Assembly: GCA_015056565.1 (NCBI GenBank)
Contig: SVGB01000014.1
Span: 1 to 64,000 of the forward strand
Source of the DNA: Butyrivibrio sp.
Lineage (GTDB): Bacteria; Bacillota; Clostridia; Lachnospirales; Lachnospiraceae
Direction of reading: 5' to 3'
Length of the DNA: 64,000 nt
Below the pieces are notes generated by a model. The model searched no databases. It had not been told where the DNA came from and saw only the letters and a program-made list of their open reading frames with translations. The translations under genes and the position numbers were made by a program. Shown here one piece after another: positions 48,371 through 58,458 of the stretch. The stretch's first letter is position 1. Every line of letters begins with the position of its first letter.

Positions 48371-49822
48371 ATGACGTACGATGTGATCGTGATCGGAGCT
48401 GGTGTTACCGGTTCTGCAGTCGCAAGAGAGCTTTCCAAATATGAAGCTGAAGTTTGCGTACTGGAAAAATGCGAGGATGTCTGTGAGGGAACATCCAAAG
48501 CTAATTCAGCCATCGTTCACGCTGGATTTGACGCAGCTGTTGGTTCACTTATGGCCAAACTCAACGTCCGCGGCAACGAGATGATGGATGATCTTGCAAG
48601 AGACCTGGATATACCATTTAAGAGAAATGGATCTATGGTTGTATGCATCCACAAGGAAGCTCTTGACGGGCTTAAGGACCTTTATGACAGAGGCGTAAAA
48701 AATGGTGTTAAGGATCTTAAAATCTTAACTAGAGAAGAAGCTCTTGAAATGGAGCCAAATCTTTCTGAAAACGTAGAAGGAGCACTTTGGGCTCCAACAG
48801 GTGGAATCATCTGTCCGTTCGAACTCAACATTGCTATGGCTGAAAACGCTAATATGAATGGCGTTGACTTCCGCTTTAACACAGAAGTTGAAGATATCAA
48901 AAAAGGCGAAGACGGCAACTGGCACCTGCGCACCAACAACGGTGAGTATGTTGCAAGATATGTTGTCAATGCAGCTGGTGTCTATGCTGATAAGATCCAC
49001 AATATGGTAAGTGCAGACAAGATGCACATCATCGAGCGTAGAGGTGATTATTGCCTTCTTGATAAGACTGTCGGAGGACATGTAAAGCACACGATCTTCC
49101 CACAGCCTACAAAACTTGGTAAAGGCGTTCTTGTATCTCCTACAGTTCATGGAAACCTCATTGTTGGTCCTACAGCAGTAGACATTGAGAACAAGGAAGG
49201 AAACAACACCACAGCAGCTGGTATCGATGATCTTATTGCCAAGGCAGGAGATCACGTAAGAAACCTTCCTATTAGGAACGTTATCACATCCTTTGCTGGG
49301 CTTCGTGCTCATGAGGAGCATCACGAGTTCATAATCAAGGAAGTTGATGATGCCAAGAACTTTATCGACTGCGCCGGAATAGAGTCTCCAGGTCTTACCA
49401 GCAGCCCTGCTATAGGCGAGATGGTTGGAAACATGATGAAGGAAATGATGAACCTTAAGCCTAAGGCAAACTGGATCAGCACCCGTAAGGGTGTTAAGAA
49501 GACAGAAGGTCTTAGCATTGAAGAGAGAAATGAGCTCATCAAAAAGAATCCTGCATATGGAACAATCATCTGCAGATGTGAGTCCATTACTGAGGGAGAG
49601 ATCCTTGATGCTATCCACAGACCACTTGGAGCAAGAAGCCTTGACGGCGTAAAGAGAAGAACTCGCGCCGGAATGGGCAGATGTCAGGCTGGTTTCTGCT
49701 CACCACGTACAATGGAGATCCTCCACAGAGAGCTTGGTATTCCATATGAGAAGATCACCAAGAGCGGCGGTAAATCCAACATTGTACTTGAGAGAACAAA
49801 AGGGGAGGTAAGCGGGTCATGA
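48371..49822 (+). CDS. FAD-dependent glycerol-3-phosphate dehydrogenase-like (GlpA-type)
   Basis: DVIVIGAGVTGSAVARELS; C-terminal BFD-like Cys motif CRCES...GMGRCQAGFC. Confidence 0.88.
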   Translation: MTYDVIVIGAGVTGSAVARELSKYEAEVCVLEKCEDVCEGTSKANSAIVHAGFDAAVGSLMAKLNVRGNEMMDDLARDLDIPFKRNGSMVVCIHKEALDGLKDLYDRGVKNGVKDLKILTREEALEMEPNLSENVEGALWAPTGGIICPFELNIAMAENANMNGVDFRFNTEVEDIKKGEDGNWHLRTNNGEYVARYVVNAAGVYADKIHNMVSADKMHIIERRGDYCLLDKTVGGHVKHTIFPQPTKLGKGVLVSPTVHGNLIVGPTAVDIENKEGNNTTAAGIDDLIAKAGDHVRNLPIRNVITSFAGLRAHEEHHEFIIKEVDDAKNFIDCAGIESPGLTSSPAIGEMVGNMMKEMMNLKPKANWISTRKGVKKTEGLSIEERNELIKKNPAYGTIICRCESITEGEILDAIHRPLGARSLDGVKRRTRAGMGRCQAGFCSPRTMEILHRELGIPYEKITKSGGKSNIVLERTKGEVSGS

Positions 49823-51087
49823 AGACATATGATATCGTAATTGTAGGCGGCGGCCCTGCTGGCCTTGCGGCAGCTGTAGCTGCAAAAGAAGCTGGTAATG
49901 ACAGCATTTTGATCCTTGAAAGAGATCATGAGCTTGGCGGAATCCTCAATCAGTGCATCCACAATGGTTTTGGACTTCACACCTTCAAGGAAGAACTCAC
50001 AGGTCCTGAATATGCTTACCGTTTCATCAAGCAGGTGCTTGATCTTGGTATAGAGTATAAACTCAACACAATGGTTATGGACATTGCTGCAGACAAGACT
50101 GTCACGGCAATGAACAGAGAAGATGGAATGTTCCAGATCCCTGCCAAGGCAGTTATCCTTGCAATGGGGTGCAGAGAACGTCCTCGTGGAGCCCTTAACA
50201 TCCCTGGATATCGTCCTGCAGGTATCTTCTCAGCAGGTACAGCCCAGAGACTTGTTAACATCGAAGGCTACATGCCAGGAAGAGAAGTAGTTATCCTTGG
50301 ATCTGGTGATATCGGACTTATCATGGCAAGAAGAATGACTCTTGAGGGCGCCAAAGTTAAGGTTGTAGCAGAGCTTCTTCCTTATTCCGGAGGACTTAAG
50401 AGAAATATCGTTCAGTGTCTTGATGACTATGGAATCCCTCTTAAGCTGTCCCACACAGTAGTTGATATTGAGGGAAAAGAGCATGTGACAGCCGTTACTA
50501 TTGCTGAGGTTGGCCCTGACAGAAAGCCTATTCCTGGAACAGAAGAAAGGTATACCTGCGACACACTCCTTCTTTCCTGTGGACTTATCCCAGAGAACGA
50601 GCTTTCAAGATCTGCCGGCGTTACAATGAATCCTGTAACCTCAGGTCCTATAGTTAACGAGTCACTTGAGACCAATATCCCTGGCGTATTTGCCTGCGGA
50701 AACGTCCTTCATGTACATGATCTTGTTGACTATGTTTCTGAAGAAGCTAAGAGAGCTGGTCAGAACGCTGTTAAGTATATTGCAGATGGCTGCAAGGATG
50801 AAAAGGGAAGCGACGTGATCGAACTCTTTGCTACTGAGGGAGCCAGATATACTGTTCCAAGTACTATCAACAAGGCAAGAATGGATGACCTTCTTACCGT
50901 AAGATTCAGAGTTGGTGATGTTTACAAGAACTCATTCGTAAGTGTTTACTTTGATGATGAGAGAGTAATGCACAACGAGAAGAGGATCCTGGCTCCTGGT
51001 GAGATGGAACAGATCATCCTTCAGAAAAAGAAACTTGACGAGTATCCAAATCTTAAGAAGATAACTGTAAAGATAGAAAAGGAGTGA
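49819..51087 (+). CDS. FAD-dependent oxidoreductase (GlpB/pyridine-nucleotide-disulfide type)
   Basis: DIVIVGGGPAGLAAAVAAKEAG, GSGDIGLIMARRM; ATGA overlap with upstream gene. Confidence 0.88.
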   Translation: MKTYDIVIVGGGPAGLAAAVAAKEAGNDSILILERDHELGGILNQCIHNGFGLHTFKEELTGPEYAYRFIKQVLDLGIEYKLNTMVMDIAADKTVTAMNREDGMFQIPAKAVILAMGCRERPRGALNIPGYRPAGIFSAGTAQRLVNIEGYMPGREVVILGSGDIGLIMARRMTLEGAKVKVVAELLPYSGGLKRNIVQCLDDYGIPLKLSHTVVDIEGKEHVTAVTIAEVGPDRKPIPGTEERYTCDTLLLSCGLIPENELSRSAGVTMNPVTSGPIVNESLETNIPGVFACGNVLHVHDLVDYVSEEAKRAGQNAVKYIADGCKDEKGSDVIELFATEGARYTVPSTINKARMDDLLTVRFRVGDVYKNSFVSVYFDDERVMHNEKRILAPGEMEQIILQKKKLDEYPNLKKITVKIEKE

Positions 51088-51094
51088 CAAGCTG

Positions 51095-51460
51095 ATGGAA
51101 ACAAGAGAACTTACATGTATCGGATGTCCCATGGGATGCCTTCTTACAGTTACTTTAGATAATGGTGAAGTTACGGAAGTAAAGGGCAATACCTGTGCAA
51201 AGGGTGACATCTACGCAAGAAAAGAAGTTGTTAATCCCACAAGGATCGTAACAAGTACAGTTAAGATAGAGGGTGGTGACAAAGAGAGAGTCTCAGTAAA
51301 AACTGCAAATGATATTCCAAAGAGCAAGATCTTTGAAGTTATGAAGGATATCGATGCAGCGTGTGTGAAGGCTCCTGTCCATATCGGAGACGTACTTGTA
51401 AAAGACGTTGCTGGATGCGGCGTTGACGTTATCGCCACAAGAAATGTAGAAGCTGTATAA
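51095..51460 (+). CDS. DUF1667 family CxxC protein
   Basis: ELTCIGCPMGCLL, glp operon context. Confidence 0.88.
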   Translation: METRELTCIGCPMGCLLTVTLDNGEVTEVKGNTCAKGDIYARKEVVNPTRIVTSTVKIEGGDKERVSVKTANDIPKSKIFEVMKDIDAACVKAPVHIGDVLVKDVAGCGVDVIATRNVEAV

Positions 51461-51492
51461 AAAAGTATTGCAACAATCATCCGGTTGATTTA

Positions 51493-51540
51493 GAATACAA
51501 AGTGTACTAATACTAATAGTACACTTTGTATTCTTTTTTT
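51493..51540 (+). terminator. Terminator of glp operon
   Basis: GAATACAAAGTGTACTA / TAGTACACTTTGTATTC 17-bp perfect stem, 7-nt loop, T-run. Confidence 0.9.
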
Positions 51541-51646
51541 GTGTAGAGCACCTGGTGAGGTCTTTTCGAACCTGGTGCGAACCACTCACGTGCACTTAAA
51601 GAGGTTCTTTCGAATTTAGTGCAGCGTGAGCTGATGAGGGAACAAC

Positions 51647-52036
51647 ATGAGCATGATTAATTTCCAGGATAGTAGACCTATCTATGAACAGATAGTCGAG
51701 AATTTCAAAATGCAGATGTATAAAGGGATCCTGCAAGAGGGCGATCAGATGCCATCTGTAAGGAGTCTTGCAGTGGAATTGTCCACCAATCCCAATACTG
51801 TTCAAAAGGCATATGCAGAGCTTGAGAGACAGGGATTTATTTACACTGTCAAAGGAAGGGGTAACTTTGTTAAGGGTGATGCTCTTTTAAAAGACAACAA
51901 GAAAAAAGAGCTTGTGGACAAGATTGTGGAGCTGTTTATGGAAGCTCATGAGATCGGATTATCAATTGATGAGCTGGTATCTGATATCAAAGAGCATCTT
52001 GCAAGGATAGAAAGTGGGGAGAAAAAGTATGATTGA
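51647..52036 (+). CDS. GntR family regulator (YtrA type)
   Basis: DSRPIYEQIVENFKMQMYKGIL, MPSVRSLAVELSTNPNTVQKAYAELERQGFI; short C-terminal region. Confidence 0.92.
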   Translation: MSMINFQDSRPIYEQIVENFKMQMYKGILQEGDQMPSVRSLAVELSTNPNTVQKAYAELERQGFIYTVKGRGNFVKGDALLKDNKKKELVDKIVELFMEAHEIGLSIDELVSDIKEHLARIESGEKKYD

Positions 52037-52934
52037 ACTTTTAGATCTGTCTAAGGATTTTGACGAGGTAAAAGCAGTGAATAGCGTCTCATTAAATGTC
52101 CTTGATGGAGAGGTGTTTGGCCTGGTGGGGACCAATGGCGCAGGAAAGAGCACCATCCTTAGGATAATCTCAGGAGTTATAAAGCCGGATTCTGGAATTG
52201 TTCTTGTGGACAAGAGACCAGTTTACGACAACCCGGAAGTTAAGAGTGATATCTTTTATATTTCAGATGATCAGTACTTTTTGCCGGCAGCAACACCTGA
52301 AGAGATGGCAAGCTACTATGATGAGATTTACAAAAACTTTGATAAATTAAGGTTTCATAAGCTGTGTACTGGCTTTGGCATTGATACCAAAAGAAGGATA
52401 AGTACTTTTTCAAAGGGAATGAAAAAACAGGTTTCAATAATCCTTGGCCTCTGCGCAGGAACCAAGTATCTTCTTTGCGATGAGACCTTCGATGGTCTTG
52501 ATCCTGTAGTAAGACAGGGAGTTAAGAGCCTTTTTGCAGCAGATATGTCTGACAGAGGACTTACACCAATAATTGCATCCCATAACCTTAGAGAGCTTGA
52601 AGATATTTGTGATCACATAGGTCTTCTTCATCAGGGAGGAGTTATCCTTTCTGAAGACATTGAGGACATGAAGCTCAGGATGCAGAAGGTACAGTGTGTA
52701 TTCCAGAATGAAGAGGACGAAAAGGCTGCAACAGAAGGTCTTGAGGTACTTCTTCATGACAGGAGAGGAAGGCTTTCCACATATACGATCCGTGGGGACA
52801 GAGAGGAAGTGGAGAGTGCTTTCAAGAGAGGAAATCCAGTATTCTTTGAGGTTTTGGCACTTTCACTGGAAGAGATCTTTATTAGTGAAACGGAGGTAGT
52901 TGGGTATGACATCCGCAAATTTGTCCTTGGGTGA
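52029..52934 (+). CDS. ABC transporter ATP-binding protein
   Basis: GTNGAGKSTILRII, FSKGMKKQVSII, LLCDETFDGLDP; ATG 52029 after GGGGAG. Confidence 0.92.
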   Translation: MIELLDLSKDFDEVKAVNSVSLNVLDGEVFGLVGTNGAGKSTILRIISGVIKPDSGIVLVDKRPVYDNPEVKSDIFYISDDQYFLPAATPEEMASYYDEIYKNFDKLRFHKLCTGFGIDTKRRISTFSKGMKKQVSIILGLCAGTKYLLCDETFDGLDPVVRQGVKSLFAADMSDRGLTPIIASHNLRELEDICDHIGLLHQGGVILSEDIEDMKLRMQKVQCVFQNEEDEKAATEGLEVLLHDRRGRLSTYTIRGDREEVESAFKRGNPVFFEVLALSLEEIFISETEVVGYDIRKFVLG

Positions 52935-55068
52935 GAAAATTAAAAACAGAAGAACGTACCTTAACAGAACGCTTTGGACAAGCCTTGTTGTTACGCCATT
53001 TTATGCTGCATACTTTATTCTTGGCGTTATCATGATGGTTTCAAGATCCATCAACTATGCAAATGTTTATCATCAGACTGCCGAGCAGCTTCGTATGGAG
53101 AAGATTAGTGCTGTAGCTAATATTGTAGGTTTTGGATCAATTGCATGGATCCTGGTAGTAGGTACAGCTGTAATGTTTGCACTTCAGGGCTTTTCCTATG
53201 TATTTAATGTAAGTCAGATGGACTTTTATTTAAGTCAGCCCACCACAAGAGCCCAGAGGATAAAGAAAAACTATTTAAATGCCTTTGGAACATTCATTTC
53301 AATATACGTTTTGACAGAAGCTGTTGCACTTATAATTGCTGCAGCCATGGGAGCTGTAAATGGCAATGTTCTTATGTCAGCTCTTATTGAAACAGTAAGG
53401 TCCATAATACTTTTCTTTGCTTTTTATAACATGACGGTACTTGCCGTAATGCTTAGTGGTTCACTTCCTATAGCTATACTTGTAACCGCCGGTTTTACAT
53501 TTCTTTCGGTTATCATATTTGGAGAAATAGCTCTGTTTAAAGGAATTTTCTATTCAACCTTTTATGGTGAGGAACCCTTTAGAGTATACCTTTCCCCAAT
53601 CTATGACAGAATTTCTGCGATGAGCCATCTTATCACTGTAACTAAGGATGATCTTCTTAAAGCAGGATATATCACTAAGTGTATAGATTGCATCATTGAC
53701 AAGGAAATAGATATCTTGATCGTGGGGGCACTTGCTTTTGTGGCAGTTCTTATCTTTGCAAAGCTCCGTCAGGCGGAGATGGCTGGAAAGAGCATTCCCT
53801 TCAGACCATTCAGATGGTTTATCAAGGTTATTTCCTGCGCTATCGTTGGCGTTGGAAGCGGTTATTTTGTTTATCTTGTCTATAGCTCAGTATGGAATGC
53901 CAAGCTCTATGTGATGATGTGCGCTATCATGGTTATTGCAACTATCTTTGCAGGCTGCATCATAGAAGTGATTCTTGAGGGCAACATAAGGCGCATGTTC
54001 AAGGGAATGGCTCAGACAATAATGGCAATAGCACTTGTAATACTGACGTTTGTGATCTACAAAGGAGACCTTCTTGGATTTGACAGCTTTGTTCCTTCAG
54101 CTGAAAAAGTTGAAAGCTGTGCCATCTTAAATGGTGAAAGAACTTTCAATTTCTATAATGGTTTCTATAGTGAGAGCCGTTTTAGCAGCAACGAGTTTAT
54201 GAAGCTTACAGATGTAGAATCCTTCATAGAGCTTGCAAAAGTGGGAATGGAGACACAGAAAAAAACAAAAGATAGCGAGAATAGAGGCCTTTATATAAAC
54301 TCTGGCTATCAGGTGGGTATCCTTTACAGAATGAAGAATGGAAAGGATATTTACAGATACATAACAATTCCTTACGACACAGTTGATGACAGCCTTGATA
54401 GAATTGTTTCCAGCAAAGAGTATAAAATTGGAAACTTTGAAGTATTCCAGGATGACTATATCAGAGAAAATTCTCTTTTGGCATCAAACAGTACACTCAG
54501 GTATGTGACACCGCTTGAGAGTAAAGACACGAAAAACTTCGACTATGCGAGGTTTAGTGATGCTTACAGGCAGGATATTCTTGACCATTACAGCTTCAAG
54601 GATATGAAGGATAAGATGCCAATAGGCTCAGTTGAATATGAAGTCAACGATGGAAATTATGTATATGGATCTTTTGATGTGTATGACACCTATAGTAATA
54701 CCATTGCACTTCTAAAAGAGTATGGTATATATTCAGAAACCACTTTGACAGTAGATGACATAAGAAAGATCAATGTTATAAACTATTATCCAGGATATGA
54801 CCTTGAGCAGATGGAAGATGGGGAATATATAAATATTGATGCCCCTCAAAACAAAGAGATGTCATATACTGATAAGGACAAGATGGAAGAAATCCTTGGG
54901 GCAGTTGTTTCCACAGATTTCTGGAATCCCTGGTATAACTACAACAATAATAATCAGCAGTACAGTGCTCAGATATATACAAATGATGACAGATCAAAAT
55001 ATGATACGGCTTACTATACATTTTTAAAGGGGAAGGTTCCTGATTTTGTCGTTAAGGATACTAACTGA
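52900..55068 (+). CDS. ABC-2-like permease with large extracytoplasmic C-terminal region
   Basis: Multi-TM, overlaps the ATPase gene. Confidence 0.75.
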   Translation: MGMTSANLSLGEKIKNRRTYLNRTLWTSLVVTPFYAAYFILGVIMMVSRSINYANVYHQTAEQLRMEKISAVANIVGFGSIAWILVVGTAVMFALQGFSYVFNVSQMDFYLSQPTTRAQRIKKNYLNAFGTFISIYVLTEAVALIIAAAMGAVNGNVLMSALIETVRSIILFFAFYNMTVLAVMLSGSLPIAILVTAGFTFLSVIIFGEIALFKGIFYSTFYGEEPFRVYLSPIYDRISAMSHLITVTKDDLLKAGYITKCIDCIIDKEIDILIVGALAFVAVLIFAKLRQAEMAGKSIPFRPFRWFIKVISCAIVGVGSGYFVYLVYSSVWNAKLYVMMCAIMVIATIFAGCIIEVILEGNIRRMFKGMAQTIMAIALVILTFVIYKGDLLGFDSFVPSAEKVESCAILNGERTFNFYNGFYSESRFSSNEFMKLTDVESFIELAKVGMETQKKTKDSENRGLYINSGYQVGILYRMKNGKDIYRYITIPYDTVDDSLDRIVSSKEYKIGNFEVFQDDYIRENSLLASNSTLRYVTPLESKDTKNFDYARFSDAYRQDILDHYSFKDMKDKMPIGSVEYEVNDGNYVYGSFDVYDTYSNTIALLKEYGIYSETTLTVDDIRKINVINYYPGYDLEQMEDGEYINIDAPQNKEMSYTDKDKMEEILGAVVSTDFWNPWYNYNNNNQQYSAQIYTNDDRSKYDTAYYTFLKGKVPDFVVKDTN

Positions 55069-55084
55069 TAAAAGAAAACATAGC

Positions 55085-55951
55085 ATGACAGCAAATAAAA
55101 GAAAAAGCCTGATTTCCTGGCTTTTTCTTTTGCCGTCACTTCTTGGAGTGACACTATTTTTTGTTGCTCCATTCTTTGTTGTTATCTATTACTCTGTTAT
55201 AGACAACCCGATTCAGGGGAATTTTGTGGGCTTTGAAAACTTTATAAATGTCTGGAACAATGCGGCTTTTAAGCAGGCAGGTATAAACACTCTTAAGTTT
55301 TCACTTCTGGCGGTTCCACTTGCAGTACTTCTATCTCTTTTCCTTGCAGCAGTTATGGAATCGAGGATCCCTGGAAAGAGCTATTTCAGGACTTTTTTCT
55401 TAAGTCCCCTTATGGTGCCTACAGCTTCTGTGGTACTTATATGGCAGGTTTTATTTAACTACAACGGGATCATAAATAATGTTCTTAAGTTCTTTGGAAG
55501 TGACAAGATAGATTTTCTTAAGTCGGATAAAGCCCAGATCGTTATCGTAGTTCTTTTCCTGTGGAAGAACCTTGGATATAACATGATCCTGTTTATGGCA
55601 GCTCTTGCAAGTATTCCCAAGGAGCTTATGGAAGTGGCAGTCCTGGAAAATGCCAGCAAATTTCAGGTTTTCTGGTATGTAAAGGTCAGGTTCATGTCAT
55701 CTACGATACTGTTTGTGGCCATTATGTCCCTCATCAATTCATTTAAGGTTTTCAGAGAAATTTACCTTATGACAGGAGATTACCCTTATAGCAGTCTTTA
55801 TATGATGCAGCATTTTATGAATAATACCTTTGCATCCCTTGATTATCAGAAACTCTCTTCAGCAGCCATAATCATGTTCATTGTGGTCTCGGCCCTTGTT
55901 TATGTGATGTATCAGGTTGAAAATTTCTATGGAAAGGACCTTGAAGGCTAA
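55085..55951 (+). CDS. Carbohydrate ABC transporter permease (MalF type)
   Basis: Binding-protein-dependent permease signature region ALASIPKELMEVAVLENASKFQVF. Start is a choice among in-frame ATGs. Confidence 0.88.
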   Translation: MTANKRKSLISWLFLLPSLLGVTLFFVAPFFVVIYYSVIDNPIQGNFVGFENFINVWNNAAFKQAGINTLKFSLLAVPLAVLLSLFLAAVMESRIPGKSYFRTFFLSPLMVPTASVVLIWQVLFNYNGIINNVLKFFGSDKIDFLKSDKAQIVIVVLFLWKNLGYNMILFMAALASIPKELMEVAVLENASKFQVFWYVKVRFMSSTILFVAIMSLINSFKVFREIYLMTGDYPYSSLYMMQHFMNNTFASLDYQKLSSAAIIMFIVVSALVYVMYQVENFYGKDLEG

Positions 55952-56883
55952 TGGGGATGATGGTCAGAGGAAGCGATAGACTTCGCATCCTGCAAAAAAG
56001 AAAGAGGATAGATAAGCTAAAGACGACAATGGTAACAGCTATGGCTGTACTGTTTGCGTTAGTTTTTCTGCTTCCAATAATACTTACCTTTACCAACTCG
56101 TTTATGTCAGCATCTGAGATAAGCGCAAATTACGGAAGCATATTTGCTACTACTGATAAAGGCGGAAAAGTCTTTGTTTCAAAGACAGTAAACCTAAAGC
56201 TCATACCTGATATGATAACCTTAGGACAGTATATTACAGTGCTGTTTAAGAGTCCGGAATATCTTTTTAAATTCTGGAATTCAGTAATATATGTAGTACC
56301 AATCGTGGTAGTACAGCTGGGAATAGCAACCCTTGCTTCATATGGATTTGCAAGATACGACGGGAAGTTTAAAAGAGCTATCTTTTTTGCATATATAGTA
56401 ATGATGCTGATGCCGTATCAGGTAACATTGGTTCCAAACTTTTTGGTTTCAAAATCCCTTGGCCTTTATGGAAGTGCCTGGTCCATACTTCTTCCGGGAT
56501 TTTTCTCGCCTTTTGCAGTGTATCTTCTTACCAAGTTCATGAAGAGGATACCCACAGAGGTCATGGAAGCAGCATCAATTGATGGAGCAAATGAGTGGAT
56601 GATCTTTTCAAGGATATGTATGCCGCTTTGTAAGGGGGGACTAGCTTCAATCGCCATTTTAGTATTCTTTGACTATTGGAATATGGTTGAGCAGCCACTT
56701 ATTTTATTGCCAGATGCAGATAAGCACCCGCTTTCGGTGTTCTTATCCAGGATAAATACAGGAGAGATCAGCCTTGCATTTGCTGTGGCGGTGATCTATC
56801 TGGTGCCACCACTTCTAATTTTCCTCTATGGAGAGGATTATCTGGTAGAGGGAATTTCCTACCAGGGAGGAATAAAGGGATAA
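55951..56883 (+). CDS. Carbohydrate ABC transporter permease (MalG type)
   Basis: MKRIPTEVMEAASIDGANEWMIFSRICMP EAA loop; overlaps upstream stop. Confidence 0.9.
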   Translation: MGMMVRGSDRLRILQKRKRIDKLKTTMVTAMAVLFALVFLLPIILTFTNSFMSASEISANYGSIFATTDKGGKVFVSKTVNLKLIPDMITLGQYITVLFKSPEYLFKFWNSVIYVVPIVVVQLGIATLASYGFARYDGKFKRAIFFAYIVMMLMPYQVTLVPNFLVSKSLGLYGSAWSILLPGFFSPFAVYLLTKFMKRIPTEVMEAASIDGANEWMIFSRICMPLCKGGLASIAILVFFDYWNMVEQPLILLPDADKHPLSVFLSRINTGEISLAFAVAVIYLVPPLLIFLYGEDYLVEGISYQGGIKG

Positions 56884-56886
56884 TTT

Positions 56887-58458
56887 TTGGAGAGTAATAT
56901 GTCAGAAGAAATCGTAGTAAAAGAGCAAAATGAAATCGAATTAAAGGATGGGGAAAAGAAACCTCCTAAAAACAGAAAGGACATGGTCAAGAACTTTGCC
57001 ATTGGATTTTTGTCCGTAATGCTTGTTCTTACTTTCTTTTCCAATACCATCATGAATTATTCGCTGCCCCAGGTGGTGACCAGACAGATCATGGGTGGCA
57101 GCATAAGCCCTCAGATAAGGGGAACTGGAACTGTAAGTGCTGAAGATCCATATAATGTTACAGTCAAGGAAACCAGAAAGATCTCAGGTGTTGCTGTTAA
57201 GGAGGGCTCTCACGTTGAGATAGGCGATGTTATCTACTATCTCGAAGACAAGGAGTCTTCAGAGCTTTCTGAGGCAAAAGAAAAACTGGATACCATGGAG
57301 CTTTCTTATGAACAGGCTCTTTTCTCCGGAGATGTGCCAAACGATGTCATCACCAATGTAAGAAGCGGCAGGAATACCACATTTGATACCTATCAGGCAG
57401 AGCTTGCGGAGGCTAATACCAATTACAACAACGCCTTAAATGCAGATAATGAAGCTCAGGCTGCAATTGATTTTGTGACCCAGAAGGGAAACTATGACTC
57501 AGCTGGTAACTCCTACAATGCAGCAACTCCAGAATATACCCTGGCACAACTTCAGTATGAACTGGTTGTTGCACAGCAGGAAGAGAATGAAGATAGGATC
57601 AAGGAACTTAACGAGCAGATCGCGAGTCTGACAAGAGATTCCAGTCAGCTTGAAAACTACGGCGGTCAGCAGGAATTAAGCTATAGCCAAAAGCTTGCCC
57701 TGCTCAATCAGCAAAAAGCCAAGACAGCAGCAGATTTGAAGGCAGCGGAGAAGGCCAAGACTGAGCTTCTTACAAGTATTAAAACAGAGATAAGCCTCTG
57801 CCAGCAAAGAGACAAGATCAAAGAGCAGAAGGATAAGATCGCCAAGCTTGAAGAAGAATCTGTTGGAGCTTCTGTAAAAGCACCAGTTGCAGGAACTTTA
57901 TCAAGTGTAAGTAAGGTTGCTGGAGAGTCCACCTCAGCTGATGAAACCATAGCAGTTATTCAGGTTGATGGAAAAGATATGACTACAAGCTTTTCTGTAA
58001 CCAATTCCCAGGCTCAGAAGCTCAAGGTTGGAGACAGCGCAAGACCTCAGAATATCTGGCAGTTTGGTGATGACTTTAAGGCGACTTTAACATCAATTAA
58101 AAATGATAAGACAGACCCTGCAAATAAAAAGCTCCTTACATTTAAGCTTGAGAGCAAAGACTTAACACCTGGTCAGTCCATTTCTCTTTCAATTGGAGAA
58201 AGATCAGTGGAATATGACCTGGTAGTTCCAAACAGTGCCATAAAGACAGACAGTAACGGAAAATTCATCCTTGTGGTCAACAGTAAGTCAAGTCCACTTG
58301 GAAACAGATACATCACATCCAGGGTAGATGTAAATGTTCTTGCAAGCGACGACAACAACAGTGCTATAACAGGCGCAATTGACGGAGATGAATTCGTTGT
58401 GACAACAGCTACATCACTTATAAAACCGGGAGATCAGGTGAGGCTGGCAGAGCAGTAA
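56887..58458 (+). CDS. HlyD/RND-adaptor-like membrane fusion protein
   Basis: N-terminal TM, biotinyl-lipoyl-like halves flanking a coiled coil (VKAPVAGTLSSVSKVAGE). Confidence 0.85.
   Translation: MESNMSEEIVVKEQNEIELKDGEKKPPKNRKDMVKNFAIGFLSVMLVLTFFSNTIMNYSLPQVVTRQIMGGSISPQIRGTGTVSAEDPYNVTVKETRKISGVAVKEGSHVEIGDVIYYLEDKESSELSEAKEKLDTMELSYEQALFSGDVPNDVITNVRSGRNTTFDTYQAELAEANTNYNNALNADNEAQAAIDFVTQKGNYDSAGNSYNAATPEYTLAQLQYELVVAQQEENEDRIKELNEQIASLTRDSSQLENYGGQQELSYSQKLALLNQQKAKTAADLKAAEKAKTELLTSIKTEISLCQQRDKIKEQKDKIAKLEEESVGASVKAPVAGTLSSVSKVAGESTSADETIAVIQVDGKDMTTSFSVTNSQAQKLKVGDSARPQNIWQFGDDFKATLTSIKNDKTDPANKKLLTFKLESKDLTPGQSISLSIGERSVEYDLVVPNSAIKTDSNGKFILVVNSKSSPLGNRYITSRVDVNVLASDDNNSAITGAIDGDEFVVTTATSLIKPGDQVRLAEQ

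Noticed and set aside
48725-49618. 297-aa minus-strand ORF
   Set aside because: Lies wholly inside the GlpA-like gene on the opposite strand; no motif, no RBS.
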